64,000 nucleotides of DNA from NCBI RefSeq assembly GCF_964656455.1, contig NC_135722.1, positions 85,865,313 to 85,929,312 of the forward strand, read 5' to 3'. The stretch is from Halichoerus grypus (taxonomy: Eukaryota; Chordata; Mammalia; Carnivora; Phocidae). The translations under genes were made by a program, and so were the position numbers. Below the pieces are notes generated by a model. It worked only from the letters and a program-made list of their open reading frames with translations, was not told where the DNA came from and did not search any database. Position 1 is the stretch's first letter. Each line of letters opens with the position of its first letter. Positions 32,291 through 43,815 of the stretch are shown here, in pieces.

Positions 32291-33940
32291 GGGTAGACTC
32301 CATCACAAGAAGGTAAAGGGACTTTCAGGTGAGTATAGATGAGATACATAACAAATTCCTTTTCTTTCTGTCTCCTTTAGTAAAATATCTGATGGATTAT
32401 TCTATGTCATCTGGGATAAACTGAAAAAAAACCTATCCAAGAATTTCTTCTCTATATACTTCTAAGTTAGTATTGGCCAAAACAAGAATTTTCACAAGAT
32501 TTGGAAGGCAGCAATGAAACAGTAGCTAATAACCAGATGTGGTGATAGACACATGCAGAATTGCCCAGTGTGTTTCATCTTGTTCTCATTCTCATCTGTT
32601 CCTCATCCAGCCCTTTTTCTTAACTATTGACCCTGCTGAGCAACAGCAGACTCAGGCTCACCACCAGACCCGTGTCTGAGGACCCACAGAGATGATACCT
32701 GCAGAGAGACAACATTCCCCATAGCCCTTCCCCAGTGTTCCCTTTTAAATTTTCACTTCTGATTGTCTGGTTGGTCACTGGTTCATTTTCTATTCTTCCA
32801 GCTCCCTTTCTGAGCCTTCACTTTTCCAGTTTCTTCCAATTGTATAAGATCTAACTGCCAAAATAAATCCCTTACCATGGAACCCTTTCAGGGACTCTGA
32901 TTCCCTGACTTATGATATACCAACACTTCCTTCTCTGATGTTGGAGTTGGTTCACGTAAATGAGAGCAAAGTGTGATGTGAGTTGAGTGCACCACATGCA
33001 GGTGGAGGAATGGGGTATGACCCTGTGGTAGAACTACCGTGGGGATAGACCTCAAAAAGATGACATTAAACTTCAAATAAGCTTTCATGTATCATTAGAG
33101 CATCCTAAAATCATAAGATGTACCCTTTTATGAAAATATGCTTCTCCATGAGTCATCTGATACAGATTCCGATTTCAGAACAGAAAGTTCAGAACAACCT
33201 GTCTTAGGTCTTTGAGTAGGCTAATATACGTAACTGAAAAGTCAAAGTGCTGAGAGATGATAAAAGTGTGTGTGTGCATATAGGCATATATTTGTATTTA
33301 TTTCTAAAAATTGGAAAAACAAGCACATCTTTTTGAACAGAAAAAAGAAGAAGAATATATCAGAAACAGTTAACATGGTCTTTGTATTTAGAAAATTATG
33401 GAACCTTAGAAAAATCATCTTATACTCTTATTCCTTATTCAATTTACCATAAAATTGAATATCAGACCAGTCCTAGCTTCTTCATAAAAGAGTAGGAAAT
33501 AATTCATTTCTGCTCTGTTATAGTCATACTTTGTTCAACTGTCCTGTAAATAAAGTGTTATTAGCTTCATTCTACAGATAAGTAACTTAATTAGATCCAC
33601 ACAATTTCTAGGGAGAAGAGCTATAATCTGATCTCATGTCTGTCTGAGTGACTCCAAGATTCGGTATTCCCACTAAACCACCCTCATTCTGAGCATGGAC
33701 CTCCATTTGAGAAAAGGAGAAAAGCCAATGTGTAGATGTTATCCCTGTGAAATTATTTTGAAATAATTGTAAAGAAAATAATTTTTAAATCTTCCAGACT
33801 TTTATATATATTTATATGCTCCTGGTCAAAGTAGTCACTTTGAGAGAGTACAGATATATCCAAATGGGTTCAACAAAAATGCTATTTTCCAAAATACTTT
33901 TGGAACTCCTTTCTCAAAATTGCAGAATTGTGCACAATGC
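32291..33940. other. no feature recognised
   Basis: About 1.65 kb without a repeat I can name. A short (TG)n patch occurs near 33268-33278. Short open frames are unrecognised. Confidence 0.35.
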
Positions 33941-33944
33941 TATA

Positions 33945-34120
33945 TATTTATTTATTTATTTATTATTTAAATACATATTTATTTATATTGAATATAAATA
34001 TATTTATATTCATACATAATATATCTATATATACAACATACATACATACACAAATTTTATATATTAATATATACACAAATTTTATACCATAGATAGACAT
34101 ATAGATGTATATGGCACCCA
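33945..34120. repeat. AT-rich (TTTA)n/(TA)n low-complexity tract
   Basis: TTTA units at 33949-33968 followed by mixed 'atatttatatt' and 'catacatacata' units. The sequence is rich in self-complementary AT words. Confidence 0.85.
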
Positions 34121-34439
34121 CTTTCCTCTATATTCTCTAACGTACACATAGAATCCAAGACAACTTTTTTGAGAAACAACACACGTATCAGGCAACCTGT
34201 GGTTGGTATAGCTGCATCAGAAAGAGAGTTGAACAATATGGCCTTTAAGGTCCTCTCCAACACTGAGATTCCCTGTAATATAATTTGTTATGTTTGTTTA
34301 AAAAAAAAATCACTCTATTACATTATGGTCACACCTCATAAAAACCACTATGCAAATGTAAGGTGGATCTTTGTTATGAATAATAATTTTATAATTGGCC
34401 TTTTAGTAGAATCTCTAATTGCTGAATTAATTTCCATCG
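34121..34439. other. short old-repeat remnant at 34205-34275
   Basis: 'ttgaacaatatggcctttaa' with 'ggtcctctccaacactgaga' resembles an old mammalian repeat with a 'gacctctaaggtccctcca' landmark. The rest is unrecognised. Confidence 0.3.
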
Positions 34440-34668
34440 GTTCTCACTATGAGCTGAGATAGGCCCCTGTTGAGTGCTCTTATAGCACCCTGATTTCTTA
34501 CGTAGCAGGAGTCATACTTATTTGTTTGGTGTCCAAAGTCCCCTCCAGGTCTTAAGCTCCTTAATGGCTAAGGCATACCTGTTCATCACTGTGAATTGGA
34601 CTGGCATCAGAGGAAAACAATAAATATTTTTAAATGAACGATAAATATTTGTTGAATGACAAAACCAT
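34440..34668 (+). mobile_element. L2 LINE 3' end
   Basis: 'ccaggtcttaagctccttaa', 'tggctaaggcatacctgttc' and 'aataaatatttgttgaatga' follow the L2 3' region ('agactgtgagctccttgagggcagg...'). Confidence 0.6.
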
Positions 34669-34724
34669 AGCCTGTGGACTCAATCTAAAAACCCTCCCCT
34701 GTCCTATAATTCCTGTGGAAATAA

Positions 34725-35120
34725 TTTATGTGTCATTTACTAAAGGCTCCCCATGTGAAAGGCAGGAAGTGGACCTTATATGGGGGAGAGACCTTGCATG
34801 TAGGGAGCATACAGCTTAGCAGGGAAGCCAATAAACACCTTACACAACCACAGGTAAACCAGACTACAGAAACTGCACACACTTCAGAGGAATTTGTTCC
34901 AGCTAGGGTGAATGTGGAGGGCAGGGCATCATGGGGCAAGGAAGCATTTCTGGCCCAAACAAAGAGAAAATCATGAGTAAAGACACAGTGCAGAAATATG
35001 AAAAACTTTCTGAACATAACTGAGCAGCCCAGGTTGGCTAATGCATATGGTCTGTGGTGGGGAGGGGGACACAGAATTAGATGTTGACTTTGGTCATGGG
35101 AAAAGAGCCATCATTGCCAG
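34725..35120. mobile_element. ancient L2/CR1-class repeat, interrupted by an LTR
   Basis: 'accttatatgggggagagac', 'gggagcatacagcttagcag' then 'catttctggcccaaacaaag' follow the common old repeat also seen at 37505 and 45655. The element appears to continue at 35580-35700 beyond the MLT1 LTR. Confidence 0.4.
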
Positions 35121-35123
35121 GTG

Positions 35124-35578
35124 TGGTAGGCTGAATAATGGCCCCAAAAATACCCAAACTCTAATCCCTGGAACCTTAATGTTACTTTATATGGCAAACG
35201 TGACTTTGCAGATGTGATGAGATTATACTGGATTATGCCAATAGACCCTAAATGTAAAGACAGGGGTCCTTTTAAGAGGAAGGAAGGGGGAGGTTTCCGA
35301 GTAACAGAGAAAGCAATGTGACAACAGAACAGAGAAAGAATTGAAGATACTACCCTGCTGAACTTGACGATGGTAGAAGGGGCCAAAGAAGTGGGAAAAG
35401 GTGAGAGAACAGATTCTTTTCTGAAGCCTGAAGAGGGCGCATGGCCTGGACAACACCTTGGTTTAGGCCCAGAGAAATGCATTTCAGATTTTTGACCTCC
35501 AAAACTGAATAAATGTGTATTGTTATAAACAACCACGTTTGTGGTAATTTGTTATAGCCATCATAGGAAATTAATATA
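35124..35578 (+). mobile_element. MLT1-type MaLR LTR, near full length
   Basis: It starts 'tgtggtaggctgaataatgg' and has 'ctaatccctggaaccttaat', 'gcaaacgtgactttgcagat', 'ggtccttttaagaggaagga', 'tttaggcccagagaaatgca', the AATAAA region 'ctgaataaatgtgtattgtt' and the terminus 'tttgtggtaatttgttatag' then 'ggaaattaatataa'. This is the complete MLT1A/B-style LTR layout. The long minus-strand frame 35111-35536 is its shadow. Confidence 0.9.
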
Positions 35579-35579
35579 A

Positions 35580-35760
35580 CCAGGCTAAGGCATTTGAGTG
35601 TTATTTGTTAAGCAATGAAGAGTCATAAAAATTCAGGTAGAAATAGATTGAGGGAAGGCAAATAGAAAGGGTATGATGAGGGAAAAGTGAGGAACGGCAG
35701 CTTGATTTTAGAAATGGGTAAAATCTCCCTGGATATTTTTTTAGCAAAGCATTTTGGGAT
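35580..35760. mobile_element. ancient L2/CR1-class repeat, continuation after the LTR
   Basis: 'gctaaggcatttgagtgtta' and 'taagcaatgaagagtcataa' resemble the 'aaggactttggcttttactctgag...atgggaagccattgaag' portion of the same old repeat class. It supports interruption by the MLT1 LTR. Confidence 0.35.
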
Positions 35761-36325
35761 CCTCTAGGATGAAAGGTGCTGGAGAAAATGTAATAACGCT
35801 AATAAATATTCTATGATTTCTCTGGAACATGTCCTCGGGTGAACTACAAGGCAGCTCTAAATGTTACGATAAGAGATGTGGGAGACTCAGCAGTTTGGGG
35901 TCTCGGGGGTGCCACAGAAACCATGACTATGTTTGTCTCTGTTCCCTGGGGACTGGCATCCTCACATGTCTTCCTCCCCAAACCATAATTCACAGGAGCT
36001 CCGGGAACAGCAGCAAAGAGCAGAGTCAAGAGCCGTTCAAGGCAACAATAGCAAGAAAATAGTGTCATGAATTATTTAGCATTTAACCAAGGCAGCTCAA
36101 GACCCATTCCAAATACTGAGGCAGTGATGAGTGGGTTAATCCATATGGATTTGTCACGAGTGGTCAGCCTAGACCACCAAAGTTTATATTGGGGACACCT
36201 GTCTATGCCGGGACCTAAGACCCACTGATTCCTCTACCTCACAGGTCAAAAACTGGCAACTGAGGCTTTAACCCCCCAAAAAGCTGATTTTTAAACCTTT
36301 GTCATCTTCTGAGAGTCCTTGAAGA
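35761..36325. other. no feature recognised
   Basis: Ordinary sequence. Overlapping frames on both strands at 35829-36068 are mutual shadows. Confidence 0.35.
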
Positions 36326-36329
36326 CTCA

Positions 36330-36530
36330 AAAGAGGCCATGACCCTGAAGGAAAAGAGCCCCACATTCCTCTCTATCTTGGAGCTGAAGGGAACCTTGGA
36401 GATTGTGTCACACAAACCTCTAATTTCACATCTGAGAAATTCAAGGGCAGGGGAGTCAAATGACCCAGCAGAAAAGCCTCTGGTTTCCCAGCTAGGGATC
36501 TTGCTACTGGACCACACCCCTCCAGTCAAT
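36330..36530 (-). mobile_element. MIR-like old SINE fragment
   Basis: 'gaagggaaccttggagattg', 'ctaatttcacatctgagaaa' and 'gtttcccagctagggatctt' match the old 'gggaccttagagatcat...ttttacagatgaggaaact' repeat layout. The exact SINE family is uncertain. Confidence 0.4.
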
Positions 36531-36724
36531 TTCTCCTTGGGAGCAGGAGATTCATGTATCACCTAGGGTTGATGTTTTGGAGAAATATGTATCCAAATAT
36601 CATTGCCCTCTGGAGAAGGAAGGGATTTCTCCACAGGGATCTGGTTTTTCTTTCAACATCTGGGTCCACTTTTGAGCTTAGCCCACCTAAAAGCACAATT
36701 AATGGAAAAGGAGCAGTGAGCATA

Positions 36725-36960
36725 GAGTCAAACGGACCTGCAGTCAAATTCTAGCCCTGTCACTTTCTTGTTGTGTGATCACAAGCAAGTCATTTGACCT
36801 CTCTGATCCCTGGTTTCCTTAGGTGTAATTATGGGATAATAACTCCTACCTCAGAGCTGCTATGAAGATTCAGTTGAATGATACAATGGATGCAAAAGGG
36901 CTTAATAGAATGCTTAGAATATACTAATGCTGGATAAGCTCATGTTGGACCTGAATTTAA
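36725..36960 (+). mobile_element. MIR SINE
   Basis: 'cagtcaaattctagccctgt', 'gtgtgatcacaagcaagtca', 'tttgacctctctgatccctg' and 'attatgggataataactcct' run in MIR order. Confidence 0.8.
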
Positions 36961-37504
36961 ATGAGTTTTTAGGAACACAAGTATGAATATGAAGGCTTCC
37001 AAAAATACCTTCACTCACAGCCTGTTGTAAATACCTAAAATTCTACAGTTAGCAATATAGACCTTAGGTTCTAGAAAAACTGCCAATCTTTGGGAATTAC
37101 CATTAAAATAAAGACGCCCCAGAACCTCAAGCCAATATTACTTAACACCTCAGCAGGAATTAATTGCTATGGAGAAACAATAGAGGTCCTTCAGAAATAA
37201 GAGAAAAGAGGTATAGGGGAGGAAAACAGAGAAGTGATTTGTGCTGAAAAGAACCAAACATTTATCAAATTCTCAATTTTCTTTGGACCAAAGGGACACA
37301 GTAGCTGGAAATCCAATGAATTTTTGAAATTCTAAAACGATCCTAAAAACAATGTTTATTTTCTTATTTCCATGTTTTGCAACACTAAGATTGTTGATAG
37401 GGAAAAAGGGCAAGGCCCACCAAGTTCTCCTAGATGTAACACTGTTTTGGGCCTTGTGTTCTGAAGGCAGGGAATCTGCATCTACCCACTTGATTTATTT
37501 CTTC
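36961..37504. other. no feature recognised
   Basis: Ordinary AT-leaning sequence. Confidence 0.3.
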
Positions 37505-37865
37505 ATTGATATATCTGGCTTTTTGATTTGGCACACACTTATTGAACCCTTGGAGACATAAAGAGTAATAAAGCAACAACCTTCTCTTGAAGAGTTGACC
37601 TTCAATTCAGATACAGATTTGAAGCAAGTAATTATAATACAATGTGACACGTGCTTTATGGAAGCATGAACACTAAAGGAAAACAGATAAGGAAAGGATT
37701 TTTTCTGGCTTGGGGGTTTGAAAATAGGGGGAGACCAGAAGGCTTCACAAAAAGGAGACATCTGAGTGTTGATGTGGGCCAAACACTCTGCGGATGGGAA
37801 GAAAATTCTGAGATAGGGTAGTATTAGCCAAAAACTGAGATGTATTAGGGCCAAGCATATTTGGT
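37505..37865. mobile_element. ancient L2/CR1-class repeat
   Basis: 'ttggcacacacttattgaac', 'cttctcttgaagagttgacc', 'gaaggcttcacaaaaaggag' and 'acatctgagtgttgatgtgg' match, in order, the common repeat containing '...gagcttacagtctag...gaaggtgacatttgagctgag'. Family name uncertain. Confidence 0.5.
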
Positions 37866-38600
37866 GATTCTGTCACTTCAGGAGTCATTCCAGTTATGAA
37901 GCTGTTGTCTCTCAGCTCAGAAGCACCATTCTTCCTTGGCCATGTGGTGCTGAGGCTGGGGATCTACAGATTACCTGGCTCCTCTGTCAACTGGCTCCCC
38001 CTTAAGTCCCACAAACAGGAGCCAGCAGGGGGGAGTATGGGAACTGGTCCTTCCGGTCAGCACTGGCCCATTAATGGCTCTTTACCCTGACAGCAGCAAT
38101 TGGTTCCAACCTCTAGGGTCCTTTGTCTCCCAGACTTGTTGTGCCCCATGGAAATATAAGCCCCAGCAGGGCAGCTTCCCCTCATCAGAAATTTAAATGC
38201 AGGAGCATGAGGGCCATTCTCTGAACTCATGAAGTACAGAGGAAGCTAACTCATCCTCTTCAGAGATATGAGGACCTCTTCCAAGGGACCCCTCTTCTGA
38301 GCTCCTAAGGTACTGGCAGCCATGGGGTATCTCTACCTCCTCGGAGATCTGAGTCTAATCTCCACAGAGCTCCTTCTCTGAGCCTCTAGGTTCTGATAAT
38401 CCCAATGTCTTCCCTTTGACCCCCCAGCCTTAGGACTGGTAGCTGCTTCCTGTAGTTATAACCCCTGCAATACCTCAATGTCCCCTTTTTGTTTCTGTCA
38501 GGCCTCTAACACCTGTCTAATTAATTCCCATTCTAAATTTCCTCTGTCCAGATACCTAGAGAGGTTTCTGTTTTCCTGCCTGGATGCTGCCTGATATTCC
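37866..38600. other. no feature recognised
   Basis: Ordinary single-copy-looking sequence, slightly richer in C on the plus strand. Confidence 0.35.
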
Positions 38601-38604
38601 ATAC

Positions 38605-38965
38605 ATGAATTACAAGATGAGGCTGGACACATGGGATGGGAACTGGATTGTGGAGGGCTTTTTATCCTATCAATAGTGTTGGACTCCAGTTTATAAATAA
38701 GGAATGAGGAGCCCCTGAAGGTTTCTAGGAAGGAGATGCCGTTATAAAGGTGATAAAAGCAGTATTGGCAGTGGGTCACAGGACTAGAGTAAGGCAGGCA
38801 GATGAGTTAGGAGGAAATTTCAACAATGTGGGCATGGAATATTAAGAACCTGGCCATGGCAGAAGAGATGATGAAAACAGAACATATTTGAAAAACCATT
38901 CCGAGGCTTCATTCTATTGGTGGGTAATACAGATGCCTTTGATGGGAGTAGGCTTAGGATTCTAT
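38605..38965. mobile_element. ancient L2/CR1-class repeat
   Basis: 'gattgtggagggctttttat', 'aggaatgaggagcccctgaa', 'ggtttctaggaaggagatgc' and 'actagagtaaggcaggcaga' track the '...gggccttgtaggcca...ggaagccattgaagggtttt...' class. Confidence 0.45.
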
Positions 38966-39156
38966 ATTTCATCAGATATGACTCTCACCCTTTCTCTGGA
39001 GGTTCAGGAGATGTGGCATCTGAAAGAGAAACAGGTCCTTGGAGCAATGGGACACGGAGGTAAAGATATGGGCACTGGGTTGGAATTCTTCTTCCATCAC
39101 AATCTAGGGAGAATAGCATAAAATACTTACTCATCAAGTCTCAGTTCTTTTACCTT
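38966..39156. other. no feature recognised
   Basis: Short ordinary stretch preceding the SINE. Confidence 0.3.
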
Positions 39157-39401
39157 CAAAATGGAGCAAATTAGGGCACCTGGGTGGCTCAGTCATTAAG
39201 TGTCTGCCTTCGGCTCAGGTCATGATCCCAGGATCCTGGGATCGAGTCCCACATCGGGCTCCCTGCTTGGCAGGTTGCCTGCTTCTCCCTCTCCCACTCC
39301 CCCTGCTTGTGTTCCTGCTCTCGCTATCTCTCTCTCTGTCAAATAAGTAAATTTTTAAAAAATCTAAAAAAAAAAAAAACAAAACAAAATGGAGCAAATT
39401 A
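39157..39401 (+). mobile_element. Carnivore tRNA-derived SINE with target-site duplication
   Basis: The body 39174-39384 begins 'gggcacctgggtggctcagt' and ends in an A-rich tail. Perfect 17-bp duplications 'caaaatggagcaaatta' lie at 39157-39173 and 39385-39401. The perfect duplication suggests one of the younger SINE insertions here. Confidence 0.96.
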
Positions 39402-39444
39402 TACCTATATCAAATGGGTTTTTAAGTGCCATGTTTCCCAAATG

Positions 39445-39615
39445 GACTGACCATTAGAATTATCTGGAGAGCCTTTGAAAAATGTCAATTATCAGACGTT
39501 GCCCTAGACATACTGAATTAAAATTTCTCAAATATGAGTCCTGAAAATCTGAATTTTTTTTCAGCCTCCCGTGTGATTTTAGCAGAAAGCTATGTTGGGA
39601 ACCACTGACTTAGAA
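39445..39615 (+). mobile_element. MER5A-type nonautonomous hAT-Charlie element
   Basis: 'accattagaattatctggag', 'agcctttgaaaaatgtcaat', 'cctgaaaatctgaatttttt' and the terminal 'gttgggaaccactgac' follow MER5A ('...gaatcacctggagggcttgtt...gagaaccactg'). Confidence 0.65.
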
Positions 39616-40110
39616 TTTGTTATGGATAATGTGTGTGACTGTGTCTAGCTCGCAATTTACTATAGTCACCACTGCCAATGCCCCACCCATTTTTGCTCTT
39701 GGCACTTAGACTCTGGTACATGCAGGTGGCCTCCTTGTGCAACCACCTGCAACTCTACCTGAGAGGCTTTACCAGCTGCAGGAGCGTGCTTGGCCCTCAG
39801 GGAAGACAACCCAGGGGCATGTTCTACACACTGGGAATAGGTCCTAGCTGCTCACAGAAGCACCCTGCTCATTATTGCACACTGTGTAGGTTACCTTCCC
39901 TCCTTCCCTGTCTCACTCAAACACTCTTCTACCAATACATCCTGACATCACATCCCAAACAAACTATTTATACCCAAATCCTTTTCTCAAGGTCAACTTC
40001 TGGATGAACCAAACCTAAGACATGAACTTAGTCACTGTTAGAGTCTTCCCTCTTCATCCTTTGCAATCTCAGGTTCAGCAGATAGGAATGACTACCCATC
40101 CTACCTATCC
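39616..40110. other. no feature recognised
   Basis: Ordinary sequence. The plus frame 39678-40007 (109 codons) shows no recognised domain. Confidence 0.3.
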
Positions 40111-40114
40111 TACC

Positions 40115-40295
40115 CTGGTAAGGTGCTTTAGAGAGGACAACATACTCTTATAGACATTTTTCATCCTATCTGATCATTACAACAACCTTGGTCATTAGGC
40201 AGTACTAGTATCCCCTTCCGTGAGGAAACTGAGACCCCAGTTGTTAAATGGTTTACACAAGACCACATAGAAAGTAGTAATACCAAGTTTTAAAA
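40115..40295 (-). mobile_element. MIR SINE
   Basis: 'ctgatcattacaacaacctt', 'gtactagtatccccttccgt', 'gaggaaactgagaccccagt' and 'gtttacacaagaccacatag' are reverse-orientation MIR landmarks. Confidence 0.75.
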
Positions 40296-40940
40296 TTTAG
40301 TTTTTCCATAATAGCAACATTTTTGAGAATCTGATGAAATGCGTATGTCCTTCCCTAATTCCATCCCCCCAAATGTAGACACCGACCTACTCACAAATTT
40401 TCACATATTCCAGGATATTCATGGACTTCATGTCCAATGGATTCCTGTGGGAGCCAGATGTTGCAGGTAGTACCCAGGGCAACAATCCCTGCATTTCTGG
40501 CAGACTCTAAGTTTCTTCTCACCAGGATCATTTTTCCCTCAAGATTTCACTCAAGGCCACATAGCCCACCATATGCTTCTTTTTGATGGTTTGAGTTAGA
40601 ACTTGAGGGGACAACAGTGCTTATCAAGACCTGATCAACCTTGTATATTTAAGGCAGGAGAAGAGAAAGGCCCTTGCTATCTGAAAGCATTCATCAACAG
40701 ACAGAACTGGCAACCAACAATCAAACTACAAGAACAATAACAACAACCACAAAAACAAATCTATGAATAGGTTCATTTTTAGAACTCAGTCTGCAACAAG
40801 AACAGATAGTCAATAAATGGACGTGCTTCAATGTAAAGAGTTAGGAGAGTTTCATTTCAGAAAGAATACCTCTCCTTTATTCATTAGGGAAGACTTTCTA
40901 AAGGTGCCAGCTCATGTGATATTTGAAACATGAAGATCTT
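40296..40940. other. no feature recognised
   Basis: Ordinary sequence. The (CAA)-like patch near 40730-40760 is short. Confidence 0.3.
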
Positions 40941-40944
40941 AGCC

Positions 40945-41180
40945 GATGCTCTGACAGTGGCTATTCTTCAAGAGGCAAGAGCACAAATTCAGCTTCTTGG
41001 GTTCACTAGCATGGGCAAGTCACCTAAACTCTCTCTGTTTTACTTTTTTCATCTGTACAATGAAGACGATAATAGTACCTACTACATCATGTTATTGTGG
41101 AGAAGAATAGGAGTTAATACCTATATAGCACTAAGAGAACAGGGTCACACTCAACAAGAACTCAGTAATTATCAGTTATT
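40945..41180 (+). mobile_element. MIR SINE
   Basis: 'gcatgggcaagtcacctaaa', 'ctctctctgttttacttttt', 'catctgtacaatgaagacga', 'taatagtacctactacatca' and a terminal 'aagaactcagtaattatc' run the MIR order. The plus frame 40930-41262 is an accident of this element. Confidence 0.8.
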
Positions 41181-42145
41181 TGACTTAGAAATGCTCCCCA
41201 TGGAAAACAGATCTTGGGGCAAAGCTCATGTAATAACCCTTAATAGGGAGGGGGACAGTTAAAATTCCAGGACACAAAATGAGAGGAAAAGGAAGAGAGC
41301 AACAGGGAAGCAGGGAACGCAAGTACAAGGTCCAAGGTCCTATGTTAACAAGATGACCGCAGCTCCACAAGAAAACATCACCGGTTTTTCATCCCGATGC
41401 TCAACTCCAGAGTGGCCACATGGAACCACCACCTTTAAGAATAAGTGACTAGGAAGAAAAAGACTAGACATTTTCTCTCCTATCTCCTTTGCATCTCCCA
41501 TCTTTCACTAGTCCTAGTTCTGTGCTGTGTGACCAGGCCTGCCTCTGTCACTTCTGGACAAACCAGTGTCTCTGTGTGTCTCATCGAGTCAGACCCAGGC
41601 CCAGGAAAGTGCTGAAGGCCTCAGGGACAGGGCAGCAGAAGTGGTCCAATGGATCTGGGGCATCACATTAACTGGGTCCACTGCAGTTATTATTGTAGTT
41701 CTCTCAAAACTATTATTTTCCAACATGTACATTCATCCTTTTCTGCCAATCAAGTTGTGAGTTCCTATCCACCTGGTACTGAACAGAAGTTTCTCTCCTG
41801 TTTTCTGCTCTAATCACAGAATCACTAGATTAAAGCTTCCTTCCCTGAATTGAATTTCAATTCCATGAAAGGGCCACCATGAATCTATGAGAAGAAATGG
41901 ATTTGTGGCCAAGAATCAGATGTGTGGTTAAGATTAATAGAGGGTTTTCATTTTGAAACTAAAGAGAGAACGTTTTCCACTCAGGCTTTCTAGACACTAT
42001 GTCTCAGAACAGAGCTGGACCCGGAGAAAAGGCCTACCAAGAAGAATTCAGGCTATCTGCAGCTCCAGAACCTCAATACTGACCAGTAGAAGCTAAACGT
42101 AAGAACCTGAAGGCTTTGAACTGGAAGTAGAAAGGCTCATGCTAA
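41181..42145. other. no feature recognised
   Basis: About 1 kb without a repeat or convincing frame. Confidence 0.35.
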
Positions 42146-42149
42146 TGCA

Positions 42150-42560
42150 CAAGTGCCGCAGGTTGGGTTCTCTGGGAGCAGACTGTGAGACAGAATTTGG
42201 AGTGCAAGGAGTCCACTAGGGATCAATAACTGAAAGAAAGGGGAGGAAGCAGGACGGGGCAGAGGACAAAGAAGAACTGTCATACAAACCCAACAAGCTC
42301 AGCCAACCCAACCCAGCTGGGAGCTCTGGAGCAAGTAGTGCCGATCATAGTTACCTTGTGTTGGGCCCAATGCCAGGGCTTTATACCCCACCTGGCTCAG
42401 GCACTACACATACATTGCCTCAGAAAGATATGACCTCAAGGGAGGCCACCCCTTCAGCTGCGCTACACCCTGAGAAGCTGAGGGCAGGAAAATGCCTGTC
42501 TCACATCTGGGCAACAAGTCTTCCCTAAAGGGAATCTGGATGACGCATCTCCCTGTGCTG
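42150..42560. mobile_element. LTR-like segment A of an old ERV-L-type remnant
   Basis: This segment aligns collinearly with 44715-45130. Shared blocks include 'gggttctct' against 'ggattctct', 'cagactgtgagacagaattt' against 'cagactctgaaatggaattt', 'acaaacccaacaagctcagc' against 'acagacccttcaaagcctca', and 'ggctttataccccacc' against 'ggcctctatacctccacc'. Two homologous segments in the same direction about 2.6 kb apart fit paired LTRs. Orientation is unresolved; the interior favours minus. Confidence 0.55.
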
Positions 42561-43013
42561 GCCACAGTGGTTTATCTAGCTGCATGACTCTAATCCAAGA
42601 GGATCCTGAGCCTTTGGTCACCATGCCATTCTCAGGGCTGGGTTGCTAGACCTGTCCACTTATATTCACAGTTAGACAAGGCAGTACCAAGAAATGTCTC
42701 ATATATTGTTCTCTGGGCCCGTTGTGTCCTACAGTTCCACCAAATCCTGATTACTGGGATCAGTTATACAAACTTGGTGACTCCTCTTTTTGTCTATTAC
42801 TTGATGAATACAAATGCCCAAATTGCCAAGGGCAAAGCCATAGCAAACAATTCAGTGGAAATCTTACTCTGTTCCTGGTCAAACTATATCCTTAGGGAAG
42901 CCAGGACTTTTAACCCTATAGAGCCTAGAGTTGTACAAGTTCCCCAGTGGGCATTAGGGGCATCCTAGTGGGTTCAGCCCTGCTTCCACCCTTTGTTTCC
43001 TGGGCTCATGTGT

Positions 43014-43036
43014 TTGTTTTGTTTTGTTTTGTTTTT
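43014..43036. repeat. (GTTTT)n microsatellite
   Basis: Four to five GTTTT units. Confidence 0.9.
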
Positions 43037-43467
43037 CTGTTGTGACACAGTGCCATGTAAAGATTTTTGATTCAGTGAGTATAATGCATCTCATAGGATG
43101 ACACCCCATCCTTGCATAATGTTGCCTCCAAACTAATGCTTCATCTTTGCTTTTAGCAAACCATTCCAATGCTCTATCAGTTCAACAGAATCTGGGTAGT
43201 GTGGAATGTGGTGTGTCTAATGAAACCCATGGTCATGGGACCACTCCGTACATTTTTAATTTTTTTATTTTTTTGCTGTAAACTGGATTTCCTTCTCTGG
43301 CACAATGAAATGTGGGATTCAGAGTTAATGGATCAGACTCTTCATATGCTCTCTGCTGACAGTGCTTGCTGAGACCAGTGGACCAGAAATGTAAACCCAT
43401 GCCTAAAATATCTGTGTATCCCTATGAAAATGAAACCCAGCCTTTTTCAGGATGGAAAAATAGCTGC

Positions 43468-43815
43468 AATGGACTAAATATTTATATACCCCCCAAATTT
43501 TTTATGTTGAAACCCTAACATCCAATGGGATGGTACTAGGAAGTGGAGCATTTGGGAGATGTTTAGAACATAAGACTGGAGCACTCATGAATGGGAGTAG
43601 TGCAATTATAAAAGACACCCCAGAGAGATCCTTTCCCACTTCAGCCATGTGAGGACACAGGCATCTATGAACCAGGAACGATACTCTTGCCTGCCGCTAA
43701 ATCTGTTGGTACTTTGATCTTGGACTGTGCTGCCCCCAGAACTGTGAGAAATAAACTTCTCTTGTTTATAAGCCAATCTATCGGATTTTTGTTTTAGTAG
43801 CCAGAAGAACTAAGA
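43468..43815 (+). mobile_element. MST/MLT1-type MaLR LTR
   Basis: Nearly complete. 'gctgcaatggactaaatatt' at the left, then 'tatgttgaaaccctaacatc', 'caatgggatggtactaggaa', 'catgaatgggagtagtgcaa', 'catgtgaggacacaggcatc', 'gttggtactttgatcttgga', 'agaactgtgagaaataaact' with the AATAAA signal, and 'tataagccaatctatcggat' at the right. It is a solo LTR inserted into an older repeat. Confidence 0.9.

Noticed and set aside
35111..35536. 141-codon minus-strand frame
   Set aside because: Antisense shadow of a plus-strand MLT1-type LTR.
43750..43760. AATAAA-type polyadenylation signal as a gene end
   Set aside because: It belongs to a MaLR LTR. Similar signals at 3708, 35510 and 52540 also sit in LTR-like repeats.
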